A stretch of DNA of 64,000 nucleotides from Orobanche coerulescens (lineage: Eukaryota; Streptophyta; Magnoliopsida; Lamiales; Orobanchaceae), in assembly GCA_033398695.1 (NCBI GenBank), contig CM065816.1, forward strand, positions 130,483,358 to 130,547,357, given 5' to 3'. A model generated the notes under the pieces. It was not told the origin of the DNA. It saw only the letters and a program-made list of their open reading frames with translations, and ran no database searches. This document shows, piece after piece, positions 10,237 through 20,875 of this stretch; within the stretch, counting starts at the first letter, position 1; each line of letters starts with the position of its first letter. Made by a program: the position numbers and the translations under genes.

Positions 10237-11235
10237 GCAATAGCCTCCGACATCCATGGGTCTTTGTCGATTATGAGAGTTTCTGGCGCTTTCTCCTTAA
10301 TACTAACGAAAGTCTATATTTCAAAATGATTAGAAGAAATTAGAATTAGTAGGTGAAAATATACTTCAAATATTCAATATTCATTTTTTTAAATAATAAA
10401 TAAAGATAATATTTCAAAGACACCTTCGTTAGCCACTTGAAAGTAGATGTCATCTCGTTGTGGAGGAGAGTACACCCAAACAAAATTGTCTTTCCATGAT
10501 TATCAACTCCAACAGAAAACCCACGAGGCATGTCGTATGCATGAACTTTGTAAGTAGTTCGAAAACCACCACATCACCATACTCCTGGTAACAATCAAAG
10601 CTTTGAGCTCGATACAAAAACAAATTTTCAAGTTTCTTTTCTTCATCTAATGTGTAGGCATACTGTACAATGAATTTTCTTGCTTTGCAGATATCATTAT
10701 TCTAAAAGGTTAGTTATATCACCCACTTAATTCTACTAAAAAGATCCTGAACATCTTTTTCAAGAAATGACAACTCACCATGCTTAATGTTTTTTTAAGC
10801 TCCATCACTTGAATAATTTGTCTAATCGACACTCGAGCTTCCTTGTATAACAGGATTTGGTTTTCGTCCTCTTGGGTAATAACTCGAATTGCTGGAAGAA
10901 AACGCATTTTTCAGGTGACACCATACCATGGTTGTACTCTTTTACAAATTTCGTAACATACCATTCTTGCAAAAATATGTCAAAATACTTCTTCAAAGTA
11001 ATCCGCATGTGAGCTTTGCATCCACATCTTAAAGATTCCTTATTTTCTTTGAGGCTTAGAGTGATCAACTACCTTTAAACGTTGTCTCCCTCCATGATGA
11101 CATAAAAAATTATGCCTTATAGTCCTTCCATGTCTAGTATCCGAACGATAATTTCAAACTACAAATCTCGTTCATTTTCCAGAATTGTTATAGAAAACAA
11201 ATGATTCTTCTTGGCTTCCAAAGGTTTGTCCAATA
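10237..11235 (-). pseudogene. FAR1/FHY3-like (MULE transposase-derived) gene fragment
   Basis: On the minus strand this begins with a FAR1-type DNA-binding region (FGSQEESFVFYNNSGK near 11220, RCGCKAHMRI and VKEYNHGMVSPEK between 11040 and 10920). It continues with the linker (LLYKEARVSIRQIIQVMELKK) and the start of the MULE-type transposase domain (TTYKVHAYDMPRGFSVGVDNHGKTILFGC split over 10560-10440). After a short intron-like gap, KAPETLIIDKDPWMSEAI (10312-10237) matches the next part of the family. FAR1 family proteins are transposase-derived transcription factors. The N-terminal part has stop codons and the C-terminal half is missing, cut by the LTR ending at 10236. It could also be a true MULE transposase remnant; the FAR1-type binding region favours the FAR1 family. 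Confidence 0.8.
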
Positions 11236-11432
11236 AAAGGTTCATAGTCTTCTCCCTTATCTTGCTCAGGTTTTTTTATTTCGCAATAATTCGGGATTTA
11301 ATCCTCTAGACTAGAGGTTCATTCAGATCGAAATCGAGCATTGCTTAAATCTGTACAACAAACTTTCTCTTAGTGGAATAATGTACCATAAATACTAGAA
11401 CAAAAATTAAAACATAATAAGAAGTGCATGAG

Positions 11433-11739
11433 TACAAATATCCCCTTTACTGACACTAAAATAGTGTCAATAATTATTTTTACTGACACTTTATAATTGT
11501 GTCAGTAATGCTAAGCCAGAAAATACTGACACTAATTTTTAATGTCAGTAAATACTGACACTGAAATAGTGTCAGTAATTATTTTTACTGACACTAACAT
11601 AGTGTCAGTAATTATTTTTATTGACACTAAACAATAGTGTCAGTATGTTCTGGCTTTAGCGTTACTGACACTAATATAAAGTGTTAGTAAAAATAATTAC
11701 TGACACTATTTTAGTGTCAGTATATGTTCATATTTGTGA
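11433..11739. mobile_element. Palindromic MITE with ACTGACACT repeats
   Basis: The two halves are inverted copies of each other over about 100 bp: the left begins near CAAATAT and TACTGACACTAAAATAGTG, and the right, read backwards, gives the same order of motifs, including TAATGCTAAGCCAG/TAACGCTAAAGCCAG. The interior is made of repeated ACTGACACT..AGTGTCAGT mini-palindromes. There is no coding capacity. The outer ends are not sharply defined and no target duplication was fixed. The ACTGACAC word also occurs in the CACTA end at 33000-33055. Confidence 0.7.
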
Positions 11740-11959
11740 AAAAAAATCTATTTTTATCTCAATTCTATTTTTATCTTAACTACATTTTTCGGTTTAATTA
11801 CATGAATTTTTTTACCATAAATTAAAATTATCAAACAGACAATTCACTTATAAAATGTCCGAAACGCATTATTAAATTGAATAATCAACATCAGTCGATG
11901 ACGTTATAGTCTCGAAAAAAGAGAGCAGAGAATACAAAACTCAAAATCTTATTAAACTA

Positions 11960-12207
11960 CTACTGTAACCTTGCTCTTCTCTCTTCTTTCTGCTGTGCAA
12001 GTGCAACATAAAGTGGCTTACTGATCACCATTTTTGTGTTCATCTCAGAGAGCTGAAATCGTAAAAGCATTACATTAATCAGCCCATGCATTTTATAATG
12101 AAATGTCATCTAGAAGTGTATCAACTCACAGCTCGAGAAGCTTCTTCTGGAGTTAAAAATGCAACAAATCCAGAACCTCTGCTTATTCCACTGGGATCAC
12201 GCATAAC
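11960..12207 (-). pseudogene. Poly(A)-binding protein fragment: exons for the end of the last RRM
   Basis: Two minus-strand exons. 12207-12130 encodes VMRDPSGISRGSGFVAFLTPEEASRA, followed by a GTGAG donor. 12052-11960, after a TTTCAG acceptor, encodes LSEMNTKMVISKPLYVALAQ and QKEERRARLQ, then two TAG stops. Both match the end of the fourth RNA-recognition motif of plant cytoplasmic PABPs, which bind poly(A) tails. In the family the protein continues for over 200 residues after this point (linker and C-terminal MLLE domain); none is seen here, so the gene is truncated. The preceding exon lies at 20949-20905, on the far side of element B. Residues are well preserved, so the fragment is not ancient. 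Confidence 0.85.
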
Positions 12208-12301
12208 CGGCAGTACGAAACATGAACGAACCCAGTAAAATTAAATAAAAAGGCTTTAAACGACAAAAAGGAGGATACCAATTGATATATGAGTCCACAC
12301 A

Positions 12302-12306
12302 GCTCC
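12302..12306. other. Target site duplication of element B (left)
   Basis: GCTCC immediately before the LTR is repeated at 20876-20880 immediately after the other LTR, a 5-bp duplication typical of LTR retrotransposon integration. Confidence 0.9.
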
Positions 12307-14156
12307 TGTAATATCCGTATTTTTCTTTTCCTTGTATTTTCGTTTTTGGTGTATTTCTCGGTCGTAGTGACCCTCGTGTATCTTTCAGTGTGTCCTTCCT
12401 GTCAAACTGTTGAACTGTATCCTCGTTGTTGTTGTGCGGAACCGCCGTTTCGGGGTTGCCGTGGATCCATTGCGTGTTGTTGGCCCCCAAATATTGATTC
12501 CTATCGTTTTATTCCCTTTTAGGATCATTTTTAGCATTTTGGAACCCAAAGGGGGTATGGGCAGCGGCACAAGGTGTGTGCGCGCGCGGCACAAATTCCT
12601 TCAATTGATAGTCGAACAAAGCATGCGTGTGCGCGGCACACCCATCGTGCCGCGGCACGGTGCCGAGCAGTGCCGCGGACACCTATCCGTGCCGCGGCAC
12701 ACTCGTGTGTCTTCTGCGACCAAAACCAAAGCAGTGCCGTGTGCGCGGCACACGCAGTATCTTGCGGCAACTGTGAAACACAGGAGTATTTTCTTGGCAC
12801 ATGCCGCGGCATACTTTGTGCCGCGGCTGCAGCGGTCAACTGTGCAGTTCGTCTTTATTAGACGAAATCGGCCATTTCCACCCCATTTTTCACTGCGCGA
12901 GAGAGAGAGAGCTAAGGGAGGGGAGAACTCTCAAGCATTCTTCATTCGGGAGCCGATTTTTCATCATCTTCCTTCGGTTGTAAGGCTCGGGAAATCAATC
13001 TAACGCGCGTTCTTCGGATCTTGGTACTTGAATCTCCTAAGGTAATGTTCTAAAACCCTATTTTCGATTAATTTGGGGGTTTTGGGTTGTTCTTCCGATT
13101 CGTTCCGTTTTGTTGGTGAATTCATGATGTATACGATTGATATTGTTAGTATCTTTAGTTTCCCTACGGATTCATGGATATTTTGTGGATTTTTACGGAA
13201 TCGAGAGGGTTTGGTTGTGGTCCGCCCTCGTTGTTATTTTTGTATGAATATACATGAATCGTAGGCGGGTTTCCGGGTGTATTTCATTTCCGTAATCGTC
13301 TAGAGTTGGTTGTGATTGTGTTATTCGAATCGTTAGGTTCATTTCCGGTTCCTTGCGGTCGTGTTCTACTCTTCCGTTCCGTTCGTGTCATCGTCTAATT
13401 AATCGAGGCAAGTACCCTTATGAATTTACGATCTTGACATAGTAGTTTTGTATGAGAAATTGTGTGTGTGTGTATGCTCACTACGGGTTAGACTCGACGG
13501 TCTCGGTAGGGTTCCACGAAGGCGTGGACCGCGAGCTTGCTTTAACCACCGTGGGTTAGATCCGACGGGGTCTCGGCGAGGATCCACGAAGGCCGGGTCC
13601 GGTTAATTGTGGTGCATTTTTACAAATGTGGTTTGGTCATTGGCATTTAGGAAATGAGCATTTTGGAAACTATGATTTCTTGATGGCATGCATTACTATA
13701 TGTGTAAGATGTAAAATGTTCATTTGGTTACTTGTACTAGCGTAATTGCTAACCCCTCTGGGACCCGTTTTGGGAAATTCGTTTTATGAATTTGGTCGGG
13801 TTCATCGAGACGAGCGGCTGGACCAGTACACGGATGATGGCCGTGCGTGATGATGGTGCACGAGTGATGTTTTGGTGTCTTTTACCTTTTTGTCTTTTGT
13901 GGTTTTGAACTAATAGTTGTACTCGAGTACTTAAGGGGTTCTTGTTCGTTTGAATTGTATTGTTGCTTATTATGTTGTGTTGGATGATGATGTTATATTG
14001 ACCGGTGGAACCGGGTGGATTGTTCTGTTTTGCGTCTTTATGACGTGGTGTTATTTTATCGTTTCGTGAGTCGTTGTGTATGATCTTTGTTCGGCTGGTG
14101 GGTCCCATATAGGGATTCACGGCGCGTAATATACCTCGGATATCACGGGGTGTTAC
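12307..14156 (+). repeat. 5' LTR of element B
   Basis: Starts TGTAATATCCG and ends GGGGTGTTAC, one base short of the usual TTACA. It contains a CCGCGG-centred palindrome array (12560-12830), an inverted repeat with TTTATTA at its centre (12848-12866), an AAGGTAATG site (about 13039), tandem units with the GACGGGGTCTCGG core (13485-13600), the double hairpin (about 13729-13765) and GTACTCGAGTAC (13919-13930). Confidence 0.93.
12560..12830 (+). promoter_or_regulatory. GTGCCGCGGCAC palindrome array in element B U3
   Basis: About ten copies of the perfect palindrome GTGCCGCGGCAC, many with one missing C, lie upstream of the TATA-like TTTATTA at 12855. The spacing is about 20-21 bp in the better-preserved 3' LTR copy (19263 onwards). 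It occupies the same place as the TAGCGYGCGCTA arrays of A, C and G but has a different sequence. Confidence 0.6.
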
Positions 14157-14163
14157 GAGAAAA

Positions 14164-14174
14164 TGGTATCGAGC
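14164..14174 (+). other. Primer binding site of element B
   Basis: TGGTATCGAGC is a one-base-deleted form of TGGTATCAGAGC, complementary to initiator methionine tRNA, lying 7 bases after the 5' LTR end. It is followed by the usual CTAGGTTTATGGATACCTAGG of related leaders. Confidence 0.8.
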
Positions 14175-14363
14175 TCTAGGTTTATGGATACCTAGGCTTG
14201 TTGGTTTATTGGGTCTTGTGGTGTTTGGTTTTGCACATCATCGTCACGCGCCATGATTCCTGTACTACCGGTGTCCGTAAGTTTTCCTTCCTCTGTTCAT
14301 TAATTCCTTGTATCGTACCCTTGATTCTCGATTTGTAATTGTTCTTTTCTTGTCGATCCTCGT

Positions 14364-15310
14364 ATGGCTTTTGCTACTTATTTAACTCCGGTATGGATCT
14401 TTGGAAGAGGTCGTGGTCGCGGTCGTGGTAGTGGGCCGCGGCCGGGGGCGTGGCGGCCCGGTGGGCGGCCACGTCACGGTCTTCGAGGCCGGCGATCTGG
14501 CGGCCGTCATAGCCATGCTTCTTCTCGAGCGTGCGATCTTGGTATTGCGGCCGTTATGCAACGGATGGTGAACCAAATGGCGGCAATAGCTCAGCGATTC
14601 GTAACCGGATCAAGCCCATGCTAATCGGGCGGAGCGGACCGTTGGCTCCAAGATGTCATCAAGATGCATCCTCCTCGGTTTTCGGGAGCTTCGGACCCGA
14701 TTGGCCGGGAAGGGTGGATCAAGGAGATGTCTAAGGTCTTCGTTGCCACTAATCGTCCCGAGGACCGTAAAGTCCCTATTGCTCAATATTTTCTCACTTT
14801 GGGACGCCACTGACCGGTGGGAGGCCGTTGGGCCCAAAGATCATCTTTGCTTCGTGGGTGAGTTTCAAGAGTTGATGGAGATCGAATATTGCCGTGGCGA
14901 TCGGACAGGCTCGGGTACATGCTTTTATGATGCTCAACCACGGGATATCCCGTAGCTCAAGCTATTGCTGATTTTAACAAAGAGTTGGGTTATGTGAAGA
15001 CCCAAGTTGTCGAGGAGAGTGACAAGATTTTCCATTTCTCCAGGCGGATGAAGTTGCCCATTCGGGACTATATGTCGGGGCTCGTATGCACTACATTGAA
15101 GGATTATCAGAGTAGGGCCCTTGCTTATGATATGTCGGTGACGGCGAGTGAGGCGGCCCGCGAGAGTAAGAAGCAGAGTCCGCTGGGAACTTTTCGGGCC
15201 ACAAGAGTGGGGGTCAGCAGAGATCCCAATCTGCTAACTTCCCCGCCGGCGGTGGTCCAGCTCGTTCATCTTGGTGTCCTCGTGGAACTACCAGTGCTCC
15301 TTATCGTGAT
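14364..15310 (+). pseudogene. Gag of element B (frameshifted)
   Basis: The Arg/Gly-rich N-terminus (GRGRGRGRGSGPRPG) begins near 14400. The Gag core is then split over several frames: MHPPRFSGASDPIG-type sequence near 14650-14720, RKVPIAQYF near 14770, WWEAV-type near 14810, and VKTQVVEESDKIFHF..LPIRDYMSGLVCTTLKDYQ in the frame from 14985. Each switch is explained by one- or two-base losses relative to the intact Gag of element E (45995-47107). Gag would form the virus-like particle. It is not translatable as it stands. Confidence 0.85.
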
Positions 15311-15589
15311 GTGAAGTGTTTCAATTGTGGTCGTACGGGCCACATCAGTCGTGTTTGTCCGAACCCTTTGCTGACGTGTAATCAGTGTGGCCAGTCGGGT
15401 CACAAAGCTGCTTTCTGTGCTGAGAGGGAGAAAATCCTTGGTGCCCGAGCTTCGATTTCAGCGCCTAGGGAACCAAGTGTGAATCAGGGATCGTTTGCTC
15501 CTCAATCTCCGCCGAGTGCTAGTCGGGGAGATCGGGTCAGCCCTCAAGAGGAGCTTCGGTGTCGCCTCCGCCCACCCGCGTGTCTATGA
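15311..15589 (+). pseudogene. Gag zinc knuckles of element B
   Basis: Two intact CCHC knuckles, CFNCGRTGHISRVC and CNQCGQSGHKAAFC, follow the Gag core. The Met at 15311 is internal. The region downstream moves into the frame of the protease through a small indel near 15540. Confidence 0.85.
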
Positions 15590-16523
15590 GATGCGGAGAG
15601 CCGATGATCCAACGGCTACCGTAGCGACAGGTACCGTTTATATTCTTTCTCATCCTGTCAGTGTGCTTTTCGATTCTGGTGCTACGCATTCGTTCATATC
15701 TCTGGATTGTGTGCGCCGTTTGAATCTCGACCGTTTGACGCCTTGTGAACCCTTCATCGTTAAGCTTCCTAGCGGTGATGGGATCGTTGGTGATCATGAG
15801 GTTCGAGACTGTTCTGTGCTTATTTGTGAGAGGACTTGGCCCTCTAATCTTATTGTTGTGAGTATCGAGGGTGAGGATTTGATTCTTGGTGATGATTGGC
15901 TCGAGCGGCATGGTGCAATCATGAACTACCGCACGAGAATCATCACCATGTTGGCCGATGATGGCTCCGAGCACTCTTTCGCCGGGCGAAAGAGGGGGAA
16001 CCAGAAACTCGTCATTAACGCCTTGAAGGCGATGAAACTCCTGCGAAAGGGATGTATTGGTTATTGGTGCTATGCCTTGAAGGCGGAGAGTGGTGGAGTC
16101 GAGCTTTCGTCGATTCCAATCGTTAATGAATTTCCTGATGTTTTTCCTGACGAGTTACCGGGATTGCCACCGGATCGAGAGGTCGAGTTCACTATAGAGT
16201 TAGAGCCGGGTGCGGCTCCTATTTCGAAGGCACCCTATCGCATGGCACCTTCAGAGATGTCCGAGTTGAAGAAGCAGTTGAGTGAGCTTCTTGAATCGGG
16301 GTATGTTCGACCGAGTGCCTCGCCTTGGGGCGCACCGGTCCTGTTTGTGCGGAAGAAGGATGGTTCACTACGTTTGTGTATCGACTATCGCGAACTAAAC
16401 AAGGTGACCATCAAGAACAAGTATCCTTTGCCGAGAATTGATGACTTGTTCGATCAGTTGCAGGGAGCTGTGGTATTCTCGAAAATTGATTTGAAATCGG
16501 GATACTATCATCGGCTCGGGTGA
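15495..16523 (+). pseudogene. Protease and N-terminal reverse transcriptase of element B
   Basis: The longest open piece of this element holds the retropepsin box [16 protein letters not shown] (near 15667), the second protease motif [18 protein letters not shown], then the RT entry region ([66 protein letters not shown]). It breaks at 16515, where YYQLRVRES becomes out of frame through a small insertion or deletion. It matches element A 3553-4965 plus the following frame closely. Confidence 0.92.
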
Positions 16524-17796
16524 GAGAGTCCGATGTGCCGAGCACCTTTCGGACGAGGTACGGACATTATGAGTTCGTAGTCATGCCCTTCGGGTTAACT
16601 AATGCGCGGCGGTGTTCATGCGATTGATGAACAAAGTTTTTATCGAGTATTTGGATAAGTGCGTAAATCGTCTTTATTGACGATATTCTTATTTATTCGA
16701 GGAATGAGGAAGAGCATGCCCATCATTTGCGGGTAGTATTAGACATTTTGAGGACCGAGCAACTCTATGCGAAGTTCTCGAAATGTGAGTTAGTGAAGGA
16801 AGTGATGTTTTTAGGTCACGTGATTTCGGTAGGGGTTCGTGTGGATCCGCGAGAAGATTGAGGCCGTGTTGGATTGGGCACCGCCCAAGAATGTGAAGGA
16901 GCTCCGTAGTTTCTTGGGTTTAGGCGCTACTATCGTAGGTTCGAGGGTTTCTCGAAAGCTCGGCCACTTACACGCTTGCTCCGTAATCCGAGAAGTTCGT
17001 CTGGAATGACGAGAGGCAGTCGAGTTTTGAGGAACTGAAGAAGCGTTTGACTTCAGCCCCAGTTTTGGCGTTGCCATGTGGCAACGAGGGTTTTGCCGTT
17101 TATAGCGATGCTTCGGGTCAGGGTCTTGGGTGTGTATTAATGCAGCACGGCAAGACCATCGCCTTTGCATCGAGACAGTTGAGGCCGTATGAGCTTAACT
17201 ACCCTACTCATGATTTGGAGTTAGCGGCAGTCGTATTTGCGCTCAAGATTTGGCGTCACTATCTTTTCGGCTCCACATGTCAGATTTTTACTGATCATAA
17301 AAGTCTCAAATACATATTTACCCAATGAGAATTGAATATGAGGCAGAGGAGGTGGTTAGAGCTGATTAAGGATTATGACCTCGAAATCCTTTATCATCCG
17401 GGCAAGGCAAACGTCGTGGCCGACGCCTTGAGTCGGAAACCGGTTGCGTTGCGAATGCTCGAGATCCTTACGTCGCAGTCTGAGCTTCGGCGGGCTTTGA
17501 TCGAGTTAGATGTTGAAGTTTTGTTGCCTGGAGCCGTTGGGCAACTTCGTGCTTTAGAGATTTCGTCGTCTCGGTCGATGAAATTAGTCAAGCAATCGGA
17601 GGATCCGATGATTACTCAAATCCGAGAGAACGTTCTTAAAGGAAAATCTCACAGGTTTATGATTCACGAGGATGGTATTTTGAGATTTGAGTCGTCTTTG
17701 TGTGCCGAGCGACTCGAGTTGAGACAGTATTTTGCGGGAGGCCCATGCTACACCTTACTCCGTTCATCTGGTTTGAGTAAGATGTACAAGGACTAG
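16524..17796 (+). pseudogene. Reverse transcriptase C-terminal part and RNase H of element B
   Basis: 16524-17046 encodes the RT core ([16 protein letters not shown], the FIDDILIYS box near 16675-16700, FLGHVIS near 16810) but needs several frame changes. From 17047 the RNase H is open: [52 protein letters not shown] at 17327 stands where CGA (Arg) is likely. The frame then resumes with [34 protein letters not shown] and ends near the integrase zinc region at 17796. Confidence 0.9.
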
Positions 17797-17819
17797 AGAA
17801 CGAACTTCGGTGGAATGAC

Positions 17820-18584
17820 ATGAAGGATGAGGTCGCACGGTTTGTAGCGAGATGTTTGACTTGTCAAAGTGTCAAAATCGAGCATCAGCGACCGGCCGGA
17901 CTTTTGCAGTCACTTCCCGTTCCAGAATGGAAATGGGAAGATATATCGATGGATTTCATTACGAGTCTGCCGAGATCGAAGTCGGGCATGAATATGGTTT
18001 GGGTGATCGTCGATCGTCTGACCAAGTCGGCACATTTTCTGGGCATCAAGGACACTTGGGGCCCGGAGAAGTTAGCTCGTGTGTTTATCGCGCAGATTGT
18101 GAGACTTCATGGTACCCCGAAGTCTATTGTTTCGGATCGTGACGGTCGTTTTGTATCGCACTTCTGGCAGGCTGTGCATAAGGCGTTGGGTACCCGTTTA
18201 CATTTGAGTACCTCTTTTCATCCCCAGTCAGATGGACAATCGGAACGCACTATCCAGACGTTCGAGGACTTGTTGCGTGCCTGTGCTCTCGATTGGAGTA
18301 GTGGTAGGAGGAACATTTGCCGTGATCAATTCACGTACAACAACAGTTGGCACGCGTCGATTCGGATGGCACCGTATGAGGCACTTTACGGACGGCGATG
18401 TCGATCACCGATCTGTTGGAATGAGGCGTCCGATTTGGTAGGGACCGAGCCGGATGTCGTTTTAGAGACGAGGCGGAAGATAGAGTTAATTCGAGAACGG
18501 ATGTTGATCGCCCAGTCGGCGAAGTCATATGCGATGTCCGTCGTCGACCTTTGGAATTCGAGGTGGGAGACCACGTTTTGCTAA
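17820..18584 (+). pseudogene. Integrase of element B
   Basis: This holds the CLTC half of the zinc domain, then the core with Asp in SMDFITSLP, Asp in SDRDGRFVSHFW and Glu in SDGQSERTIQ, followed by FTYNNSWHASIRMAPYEALYG. The catalytic residues are all present. A short frame disturbance lies near 18300 (GRRNICRDQ replaces the HLPLIEF-type sequence). The frame is lost after 18520, in the C-terminal domain. Confidence 0.9.
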
Positions 18585-18975
18585 TGGTGTCGCCGCGAAG
18601 GGAGTTTTTCGTTTGGGAAGAAAGGGAAGTTGAGTCAGATTTATCGGCCCCTTTGAGATCCTCGGCGAGTAGGTGGGTTGGCATACCGTTTGGCGTTACC
18701 TCCGGTCTTGAGTCATGTTCATAGCGTTTTCCATGTTTCCCGATTGAGGAAATATGTTAGGATCTAGTCACGTCATCGATTATGGCGAGATTGATATTGT
18801 CAAGATATTACTTTTGAGGAGCGTCCTTTGAAGATTTTGGAGCATCGTGAGAAAGCGATTGAGGCATAAGACCATACCTTTGGTCAAGGTGCGGTGGTCG
18901 AGACACGGTGTCGAGGAAGCAACTTGGGAAACCGAGGATAGCATGCGTGCTAGGTACCGGAGTTGTTTGTTTCTT
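18585..18975 (+). pseudogene. Integrase C-terminal domain and chromodomain-like tail of element B
   Basis: In mixed frames the sequence reads GRKGKLS.. and RYIGPFEIL-type near 18620-18660, LPPVLSHVHSVFHVS-type near 18700-18740, LKILEHREKAIEA at about 18830, then LVKVRWSRHGVEEATWETEDS near 18875-18940. This is the same CHD-like end as element A 832-1968. It is followed by the hairpin at 18976-18994 and the purine tract TTTTTAGAGGGGTAGAA before the 3' LTR. Confidence 0.82.
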
Positions 18976-19012
18976 AAGTTTCGGGACGAAACTTATTTTT
19001 AGAGGGGTAGAA

Positions 19013-20875
19013 TGTAATATCCGTATTTTCTTTTCCTTGTATTTTCGTTTTGGTGTATTTCTCGGTCGTAGTGACCTCGTGTATCTTTCGGTGTGTCCTT
19101 CTGTCAAGCTGTTAGGCTGTATCCTCGTTGTTGTTGTGCGGAACCGCCCGTTTGGGTTGCCGTGGATCCATTGCGTGTTGTTGGCCCCCAAATATTGATT
19201 CCTATCGTTTTATTCCCTTTTAGGATCATTTTTAGCATTTTGGAACCCGAAAGGGGTATGGGCCGCGGCACAAGGTGTGTGCGCCGCGGCACAAATTCCT
19301 TCAATTGATAGTCGAACAAAGCATCTTTGTGTGCGCGGCACACCCATCCGTGCGCGGCACGGTGCGAGCAGTGCGCGGCACACCTATCCGTGCCGCGGCA
19401 CACTCGTGTGTCTTCTGCGACCAAAACCAAAGCATGCCGTGTCGCGGCACGCAGCTGCGGTATCTTGCACGGCGAAACACAGGAGTATTTTCTTGGCCTG
19501 TGCCGCGGCATACTTTGGCTGTGCCGCGGCACACGAAGCGGTCACCTGTGCAGTTCGTCTTTATTAGACGAAATCGGCCATTTCCACCCCATTTTTCACT
19601 GCGCGAGAGAGAGAGAGCTAAGGGAGGGGAGAACTCTCAAGCATTCTTCATTCGGGAGCCGATTTTTCATCATCTTCCTTCGGTTGTAAGGCTCGGGAAA
19701 TCAATCTAACGCGCATTCTTCGGATCTTGGTACTTGAATCTCCTAAGGTAATGTTCTAAAACCCTATTTTCGATTAATTTGGGGGTTTTGGGTTTTTCTT
19801 CCGATTCGTTCCGTTTTGTTGGTGAATTCATGATGTATACGATTGATATTGTTAGTATCTTTAGTTTCCCTACGGATTCATGGATATTTTGTGGATTTTT
19901 ACGGAATCGAGAGGGTTTGGTTGTGGTCCGCCCTCGTTATTTTTGTATGAATATACATGAATCGTAGGCGGGTTTCCGGGTGTATTTCATTTCCGTAATC
20001 GTCTAGAGTTGGTTGTGATTGTGTTATTCGAATCATTAGGTTCATTTCCGCCGGTTCCTTGCGGTCGTGTTCTACTCTTCCGTTCCGTTCGTGTCATCGT
20101 CTAATTAATCGAGGCAAGTACCCTTATGAATTTACGATCTTGACATAGTAGTTTTGTATGAGAAATTGTGTGTGTGTGTATGCTCACTACGGGTTAGACT
20201 CGACGGGGTCTCGGTAGGGTTCCACGAAGCTGTGGACCGCGAGCTTGCTTTTAACCACTGTGGGTTAGATCCGACGGGGTCTCGGCGAGGATCCACAAGG
20301 CCGTGGGTCCGCGGTTAATTGTGGTGCATTTTTACAAATGTGGTTTGGTCATTGGCATTTAGGAAATGAGCATTTTGGAAACTATGATTTCTTGATGGCA
20401 TGCAGTACTATATGTGTAAGATGTAAAATGTTCATTTGGTTACTTGTACTAGCGTAATTGCCAACCCCTCTGGGGACCCGTTTTGGGAAATTCGTTTTAT
20501 GAATTTGGTCGGGTTCATCGAGGCAATGAGCGGACCTGACGATTACGGATGATGGCCGTGCGTGATGATGGTGCACGAGTGATGTTTTGGTGTCTTTTAC
20601 CTTTTTGTCTTTTGTGGTTTTGAACTAATAGTTGTACTCGAGTACTTAAGGGGTTCTTGTTCGTTTGAATTGTATTGTTGCTTATTATGTTGTGTTGGAT
20701 GATGATGTTATATTGACCGGTTGAACCGGGTGGATTGTTCTGTTTTGCGTCTTTATGACGTGGTGTTATTTTATCGTTTCTGTGAGTCGTTGTGTATGAT
20801 GCTGTTCAGCCTGGTGGGTCCCATATAGGGATTCACGGCGCTGTAATATACCTCGGATATCCTGGGGGTGTTACA
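19013..20875 (+). repeat. 3' LTR of element B (1863 bp)
   Basis: Starts TGTAATATCCG after the polypurine tract and ends GGGGGTGTTACA. It carries the same modules as the 5' LTR; the CCGCGG array here is at about 19263-19530, the TATA-containing inverted repeat at 19554-19572, and GTACTCGAGTAC at 20634-20645. Differences from the 5' LTR are mostly one- to three-base indels in GC-rich stretches. Confidence 0.93.

Larger units (their letters stand above)
12307..20875 (+). mobile_element. Element B: complete Ty3/gypsy chromovirus (Tekay/Del type)
   Basis: This is an 8.57-kb plus-strand element with LTRs at 12307-14156 and 19013-20875, primer binding site, gag, protease, RT/RNase H, integrase, chromodomain-like tail and polypurine tract in the standard order, flanked by GCTCC. 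It lies in an intron of the PABP fragment in opposite orientation to that gene. The coding region has many single- and double-base indels, mostly at CTG/CG-rich sites, so no long open polyprotein remains. The LTRs differ mainly by similar small indels. Confidence 0.95.

Noticed and set aside
10237..11235. Functional FAR1-family gene
   Set aside because: Stop codons in the binding region, no C-terminal half, and truncation by an LTR at 10236.
11433..11739. CACTA transposon left end
   Set aside because: The structure is a self-contained palindrome without a CACTACTACAG terminus; only the ACTGACAC word is shared with the CACTA end at 33071.
12410..13003. Long open frames (up to 197 residues) over the 5' LTR of element B, and similar ones at 19275-19709
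   Set aside because: They follow the GC-rich palindrome array in several frames and both strands, have no family resemblance, and lie entirely in LTR U3/R sequence.
13455..13472. (GT)n microsatellite in element B LTRs (also 20167-20180)
   Set aside because: Too short (about 12-14 bases) to be more than ordinary LTR sequence.
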